Positions 59,519-64,000 of a DNA stretch of 64,000 nucleotides are shown here, in pieces. The position numbers and the translations under genes are program-made. Source of the DNA: JACDEA01 sp963742585 (GTDB lineage: Bacteria; Actinomycetota; Acidimicrobiia; Acidimicrobiales; JACDEA01). The stretch spans positions 845,216 through 909,215 of the forward strand of contig CAVUMI010000006.1 of assembly GCA_963742585.1 (NCBI GenBank), in the 5' to 3' direction. How positions within the stretch are numbered: position 1 is the stretch's first letter; each line of letters starts with the position of its first letter. Below the pieces are notes generated by a model. It searched no databases. It was not told where the DNA came from and was given only the letters and a program-made list of their open reading frames with translations.

Positions 59519-60401
59519 GCATCTTCGTCAGCGACAAGACCAAGGTGGTCGTCCAGGGCATCACCGGGTCGCAGGGGCGCTTCTATGCACTGCGCAACCG
59601 GACCTACGGCACCCAAGTAGTGGGCGGTACCAACCCCAAGAAGGCGGGCACCGACGTCGAGGGCATCCCCGTGTTCGCCACGGTGACCGAAGCCCGGGCC
59701 GAGACCGGCGCCAACGCATCGATGATCCTGGTGCCCGCCGCCGGCGCGCCGCCGCGGTCATGGAAGCGGCTGAGGCCGGCATCGAGTTGATCGTGTGCCT
59801 CACCGAGGGCATCCCGGCTCACGACGAGGCCCGCTTCTACAACGCGCTCAAGCGCGACTACCCGAGCACCCGGCTCATCGGGCCGAACTGTCCCGGCCTC
59901 ATCACGCCGGGCAAATGCAACATCGGCTTCACGCCGGGTGACGACGCGCTGGGTGGCGGCCCGGTGGGGATCGTCAGTCGCTCGGGCACGCTGACATATC
60001 AGGCCCTCGGCGAGCTGGGCGCGAAGGGCATCGGCGTTTCCACGTGCGTCGGCATCGGCGGTGACCCGGTCCCGGGTACATCGTTCATCGACTGTCTGGC
60101 CGCGTTCGAGGCCGACCCAGAGACCAAGGCGGTAATGATGATTGGCGAGATCGGCGGATCGGCCGAGGAGGAAGCGGCCGAGTTCATCAAAGCGGAGATG
60201 AGCAAACCAGTTGTGGCCTATGTCGCGGGCGTCACCGCGCCACCGGGCAAGAAGATGGGCCACGCCGGCGCCATCATCTCGGGCTCGAAGGGAACGGCGC
60301 AGGCGAAGATGGACGCGCTCACTGCCGCCGGCGTGAAGGTCGGGCGCAATCCCACCGAAGCCGGCGATCTCATGGCCGACGTGGTCGCGGGGCTCGCGTG
60401 A
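59515..60401 (+). CDS. sucD: Succinate-CoA ligase alpha subunit (one frameshift)
   Basis: CoA-binding subunit with the phosphohistidine. The first frame gives VQGITGSQGRFYALRNRTYG and ends near SMILVPAAGAP. Near 59750 one base is missing (GCGCCGCCGCGG), and the remainder is in the next frame: MEAAEAGIELIVCLTEGIP, LIGPNCPGLITPG, GIVSRSGTLTYQ and the active His region GHAGAIISG. Corrected length is about 296 residues, the family norm. An assembly or sequencing error is likely. Confidence 0.93.
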
Positions 60402-61123
60402 GGAAAGTCGTCTTCGTCCATGGTGTGCCCGACACGTTCCGGCTCTGGAACCCGGTCATCGAGCGGTTGTCCGACATCGACGCCAACGCACTTGCCTTAC
60501 CGGGCTTCGACTGGCCGGTGTCATCGGGTTTCGGCGCCACCAAAGAGGAGTACGTCGACTGGATCATCGAGTCGATCGAGGACATCGGCGGTCCGGTCGA
60601 TCTCGTCGGCCACGACTGGGGCGCCATGTTCGTGCAGCGGGTCGCGTCGCTTCGTCCCGACCTGGTCAGCACGTGGGTCGTCGGCGACGCGTCGGCCGAC
60701 TCGGAGTACGTGTGGCACGACGTCGCTCAGATGTGGCAGACGCCCGACGTGGGCGAGCAGGTTATGGAGGGTTTCACGCCCGAAGCGGTCGTGACCACGC
60801 TGGTGCCGGAGGGAATCCCCGAAGCCATCGCGCAGGAGATGGCGACGTACATGGACGACACCATGAAGGACTGCATTCTCAAGCTCTACCGCAGCGCGGT
60901 GACCGTCGGCGCCGAGTGGGAGCCCGATCTGCAACACGCCGCAAGTCGCCCGTCCCTGGTCATTTGGGGCAAGGACGATCCGTACGTGCCGGTGCGGTAC
61001 GGCGAGCGCCTCGCCGAGCGGGTCGCCGGCGAACTGGTCGTGCTCGACAGCAGGCACTGGTGGCCGGTCGAGCGTCCGGCCGAAGCGGCGGCGGCGATGA
61101 CTGAGTTCTGGAATCGTCAGTAA
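60398..61123 (+). CDS. Alpha/beta hydrolase (epoxide hydrolase/haloalkane dehalogenase-like)
   Basis: 241 residues. The HG motif is FVHGVPDTFRLW, the nucleophile elbow is VGHDWGAMF with Asp as nucleophile, the acid region is VIWGKDDPYVP, and the likely catalytic His is in DSRHWWPVERP. Asp as nucleophile points to epoxide hydrolase or haloalkane dehalogenase relatives. GTG 60398 overlaps the sucD TGA (GTGA). Confidence 0.85.
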   Translation: MRKVVFVHGVPDTFRLWNPVIERLSDIDANALALPGFDWPVSSGFGATKEEYVDWIIESIEDIGGPVDLVGHDWGAMFVQRVASLRPDLVSTWVVGDASADSEYVWHDVAQMWQTPDVGEQVMEGFTPEAVVTTLVPEGIPEAIAQEMATYMDDTMKDCILKLYRSAVTVGAEWEPDLQHAASRPSLVIWGKDDPYVPVRYGERLAERVAGELVVLDSRHWWPVERPAEAAAAMTEFWNRQ

Positions 61124-61154
61124 CCCGCGCAACTTGCGGGTAAGTACGGGGGCT

Positions 61155-62177
61155 ATGCGTCAACGCCTCGCGGCCCTCGCCCTGATGGTGCTCGTCGCCT
61201 GCGGTACGCGGCCGCCGCATCCGCGCTTCGACAACGCCGCCGTGGGCACCTCGGTGGCGACGTCGACCACCACCACGACTGTGGCGCCGACCACGACCGC
61301 GCCGCCGCCGCCGGCGACCACCGGCACGACGCGCGCGCCGTCGGCACCATCGGCGCTCGCCAGCGCCAAAGCGGTGACGTCGCCGAGCGGCATCGCGCTC
61401 ACCGTCACTGGCCATGACGGCAACACGGTCGAGGTGCTCACGCCATGCGAGAACACGATCAAGCTCTCGACGGCCAGCGTGATCGCGCCGCCGACGGTCA
61501 TTCTCGACCCCGGCCACGGCGGCGGCGAGCCGGGCGCGGTCGGTCCGAACGGCCTGGCCGAGAAGACGGTGAACTTCGCGGTCTCGAACTTCACCAAGGC
61601 CGCGCTGGAGCGAGCGGGTCACTCGACGCTGCTGACCCGGTCGGGCGACTACCGCATGACGCTCACCGCCCGCACGAAACTGGTCACCACGCTGAAGCCC
61701 AGGGCGTTCGTGTCGATCCACCACAACGCCGACCCGGACGGCCCGCACGACGGGCCGGGCTCGGAGACCTACTACCAGGTGGCGTCGTCGACCAACGCGC
61801 AGTCGAAGCGGTTGGCCGGGATCATCTACGAGGAAATCGTCGCCGCGCTGCGGCCGTACAACGTGGCCTGGGTGGGGGATACCGACGCCGGCGCCAAGTA
61901 CCGCCAAGGCAGTACCGGCGACGACTACTACGCCGTGCTCCGTCAGACCAAGGGCGTGGTGTCGTCGCTCGTCGAGCTGGCCTTCATGAACAACGCGCCC
62001 GAGGCCGAACTGCTGGCCCGTGAAGATGTGCGGCACGTCGAGGGCAAGGCGGTTGCTCGGGGCATCGTCCGCTACCTCACCACCAGCGACCCCGGCTCGG
62101 GGTTCACCAACCCGTATCCGCGGACGACGCCGGCCGGTGGCGGCGGTCGGGCCAACTGCACCGACCCGGCGCTGTAA
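61155..62177 (+). CDS. N-acetylmuramoyl-L-alanine amidase (Amidase_3), lipoprotein
   Basis: Cleaves peptidoglycan stem peptides. It has 340 residues. The N-terminal helix ends in the lipobox LVAC, then a Thr/Pro/Ala linker of about 40 residues. The zinc amidase domain shows ILDPGHGGGEPGAVG, a Glu in LAEKTVNF, SIHHNAD and SLVELAFMNN. ATG 61155 has GGGGG upstream; an earlier in-frame start would not give a better signal. It is exported and membrane-tethered by prediction. Confidence 0.9.
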   Translation: MRQRLAALALMVLVACGTRPPHPRFDNAAVGTSVATSTTTTTVAPTTTAPPPPATTGTTRAPSAPSALASAKAVTSPSGIALTVTGHDGNTVEVLTPCENTIKLSTASVIAPPTVILDPGHGGGEPGAVGPNGLAEKTVNFAVSNFTKAALERAGHSTLLTRSGDYRMTLTARTKLVTTLKPRAFVSIHHNADPDGPHDGPGSETYYQVASSTNAQSKRLAGIIYEEIVAALRPYNVAWVGDTDAGAKYRQGSTGDDYYAVLRQTKGVVSSLVELAFMNNAPEAELLAREDVRHVEGKAVARGIVRYLTTSDPGSGFTNPYPRTTPAGGGGRANCTDPAL

Positions 62178-62190
62178 GACTTCGCCGGGG

Positions 62191-63504
62191 TTAGAGGCGT
62201 TCGAAGCCTCGCTGTAGTTCCCAGTCGGTGACGGCTTGGTTGGACGTGGCCCACTCCTGGCGGGCGGTGTTGAGGAGGTGGGCGTGCACCGCGGGACCAA
62301 AGGCGGTCAGCGCAACGTCGCTGTCCGCGAACTCGGTGATCGCCTCCACCAGCGTGCTCGGTAGCCGGGCGACATCTTCGCCGGCGACGTACGCGTTGCC
62401 CGCATACGCCGGGCCGGGGTCGAGTCGATGCTCGATGCCGTGGAGTCCGGCGGCGATGGTGGCCGCGTAGGCGAGGTACGGGTTGCAGTCGGCACCGGGC
62501 ACGCGGGACTCGACCCGGCGGCCCGCGCCCTTACCAACCATGCGGAACACGCACGTGCGGTTGTCTTCGCCCCACACCAACACGGTCGGCGCCCATGACC
62601 CCGGCTGGTAGCGCTTGTAGGAGTTCACGTACGGCGCAAAGCACCACGCCAGCTCACGCGACCGTGCGAGCAGCCCGCCCAGCCAGTAGTGCGGCGCCGC
62701 CGCGTCGGCCATCGGCACCTGGCCGTCGGTGGACCACAGCGACGAGTGCAGGTGGCAGGACGACCCCACTTCGGTCATCGACCACTTGGCCATGAAGGTG
62801 ATCGACCGGCCGTTGAGCGCGGCAATCTCCTTGGTGCCGTTCTTGTAGATCGCGTGCCGATCGGCCATCTCGAGCGCGTCGGCATATTCGAGGTTGATCT
62901 CGTGCTGCCCGCGACCCGCCTCGCCTTTCGAGAACTCGACCGGCACACCCGCGCCGTCCATCCCGTTGCGGATCTGACGGATGAGGTACTCATCGCGCGT
63001 CGTCTGCAGGATGTGGTAGTCCTCGATCCAATCCGAGTGTGGTGTGAGGCCGTAGTAGCGCTTGGCCGCCGCCTCCTCGTACGAATCCTTGAACAGGTAG
63101 AACTCGAGTTCGGCGCCGATCTTCACGACGAAGCCGGCAGAAGCGGCGCGCTCGATCTGCCGCTTGAGGATCGCGCGGGGCGACACCGCCACCGGCGCGC
63201 CATCCTCCTCGTCGACCAGGTCGCACATGACGAGCGCGGTCTTCTCCAGCCACGGGATGCGCCGGAGCGTGGCCATGTCGGGCACCGCCTTGACGTCGCC
63301 GTAGCCCTCCTCCCAGCTGGCGAACTCGTAGCCGGGCATCGGCGTCATGTCGACGTCGACGGCCAGCAAGTAGTTGCACGCATGCACGCCGTCGCCCTCG
63401 ACGTGGTCGCGGAAGTCGTGCGCGGTGACACGCTTGCCCACCAACCGTCCCTGTAAGTCAGGGAAGACGGTCAGGACCGTGTCGACATCCGAGTCGAGAA
63501 TCAT
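62191..63504 (-). CDS. Glutamine synthetase-like gamma-glutamylamide ligase
   Basis: 437 residues, GS type I fold. It has GAELEFYLF (metal Glu), HEINLEY, the HLHSSLW His site, NSYKRYQPGSWAPTVLVWGEDNR and ESRVPGADCNPYLAYAATIAAGL. It is shorter than GlnA and without the canonical adenylylation loop. It resembles GlnT/PuuA-like enzymes that glutamylate amines. The ATG overlaps the stop of the following SDR gene (ATGA), so they share a transcript. Confidence 0.88.
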   Translation of the reverse strand: MILDSDVDTVLTVFPDLQGRLVGKRVTAHDFRDHVEGDGVHACNYLLAVDVDMTPMPGYEFASWEEGYGDVKAVPDMATLRRIPWLEKTALVMCDLVDEEDGAPVAVSPRAILKRQIERAASAGFVVKIGAELEFYLFKDSYEEAAAKRYYGLTPHSDWIEDYHILQTTRDEYLIRQIRNGMDGAGVPVEFSKGEAGRGQHEINLEYADALEMADRHAIYKNGTKEIAALNGRSITFMAKWSMTEVGSSCHLHSSLWSTDGQVPMADAAAPHYWLGGLLARSRELAWCFAPYVNSYKRYQPGSWAPTVLVWGEDNRTCVFRMVGKGAGRRVESRVPGADCNPYLAYAATIAAGLHGIEHRLDPGPAYAGNAYVAGEDVARLPSTLVEAITEFADSDVALTAFGPAVHAHLLNTARQEWATSNQAVTDWELQRGFERL

Positions 63505-64000
63505 TCGGGAGTCACGTACGCCACGCTGATGCCGCCGTCGACCACGAGTGACGCACCGGTCATCAGTGACGAGTCGTCGGAGGCCAGGAACAACGCGGCC
63601 TTGGCCACTTCCTCGGCCTGGCCGAAGCGGCCAATGGGAACATGCACGAGGCGCCGGGCGCGCCGATCGGGATCGGACAGTAACTCGGCCATGAGCGGTG
63701 CTCTGGATCGGGCCCGGACGGACCGCGTTGATTCGGATGTTCTACAGGGCGTACTCCACCGCCATCTCACGCGTCATCGAAAGCACGCCACCCTTGCTCG
63801 CCGTGTACTTGCACGATGCAGCGCGACCGCCGAACCCATCAGCGCGACGAGCGACGCCACGTTGATGATGCTGCCGCCGCCCCGACGCTGCAACACCGGG
63901 GATCCCGTGCTTGCAGCACAGCCGCACGCCCTTGAGGTTGACGGCCATCACTCGCTCCCACGTTTCCTCGGGCGTGTCGAGTGTTCCACCGTCGTCGGGC
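63501..64000 (-). CDS. Short-chain dehydrogenase/reductase, partial and frameshifted
   Basis: The gene runs off the window at its 5' end. Recognisable pieces lie in different frames: AVNLKGV, then YTASKGGVLSMTREMAVEYAL (active Tyr and Lys), and PIGRFGQAEEVAKAALFLASDDSSLMTGASLVVDGG. At least two breaks lie between 63690 and 63900. Either a decayed gene or low-quality contig sequence. It is on the same strand as, and upstream of, the glutamine-synthetase-like gene. Confidence 0.7.

Overview
The window is GC-rich, densely packed chromosomal DNA from an actinobacterium. Evidence is the fusA-tuf-S10-spc-alpha ribosomal superoperon, zinc-type S14, GuaB3 beside guaA, a DUF3052 gene and frequent GTG/TTG starts. 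Gene content and order would suit the class Acidimicrobiia, but that is inference. I saw no rRNA, tRNA, transposase, integrase or CRISPR array.

Layout. 1-3108: 3' end of fusA, tuf and rpsJ. 3109-6642: five non-ribosomal genes (three related lipoproteins, a PrsW-like membrane protease, a secreted propeller-like protein) split the S10 operon between rpsJ and rplC. 6643-23357: rplC to rplQ, including secY, adk, map, infA, rpmJ and rpoA, ending in truA. 23363-26023: a small membrane protein, a PhyH-type dioxygenase and threonine dehydratase. 26036-38220: rplM-rpsI, then glmM, tlyA (opposite strand), glmS, acpS, nnr, alr, a P1 peptidase, udg and the tsaE-tsaB-rimI-tsaD tRNA t6A block. 38227-40276: CIRCE-controlled groESL. 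40291-45451: accessory genes (dioxygenase, hydrolase-cyclase fusion, NUDIX, acetyltransferase, a decayed hydrolase). 45524-48264: guaB3-guaA. 48342-54499: TetR with a secreted hydrolase, PcrA/UvrD helicase, and two exported surface-type proteins. 54496-57894: leftward lipase, SDR, anchored protein, accA and accD. 57914-60401: a B12-binding mutase subunit and sucCD, which with accDA suggest a propionyl-CoA to succinate module. 60398-64000: hydrolase, lipoprotein amidase, glutamine-synthetase-like enzyme and a partial SDR.

Most unusual structure lies between and across genes. (i) Two intergenic elements (19187-19308 and 34638-34759), both 122 bp, share one nested palindromic plan with different but internally matching stem sequences. 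(ii) At least ten copies of a purine-rich repeat (GGAGGCGGAGGCGGAG, then CGACCGGGAGA) lie at gene junctions, where they supply Shine-Dalgarno-like sequence, or inside gene ends, where they are read as Gly-rich segments. (iii) Four gaps in the spc operon are bridged by micro-ORFs that overlap the upstream stop and end at the downstream start. (iv) infA and guaA appear to start at CTG.

Caution: at least nine single-frame breaks occur in conserved genes (rpsS/rplV, rpoA end, 23.48 kb, nnr three times, tsaB, pcrA, sucD, final SDR). Most look like one extra base. This suggests sequencing or assembly error, and it tempers any claim of novel fusions such as S19-L22.
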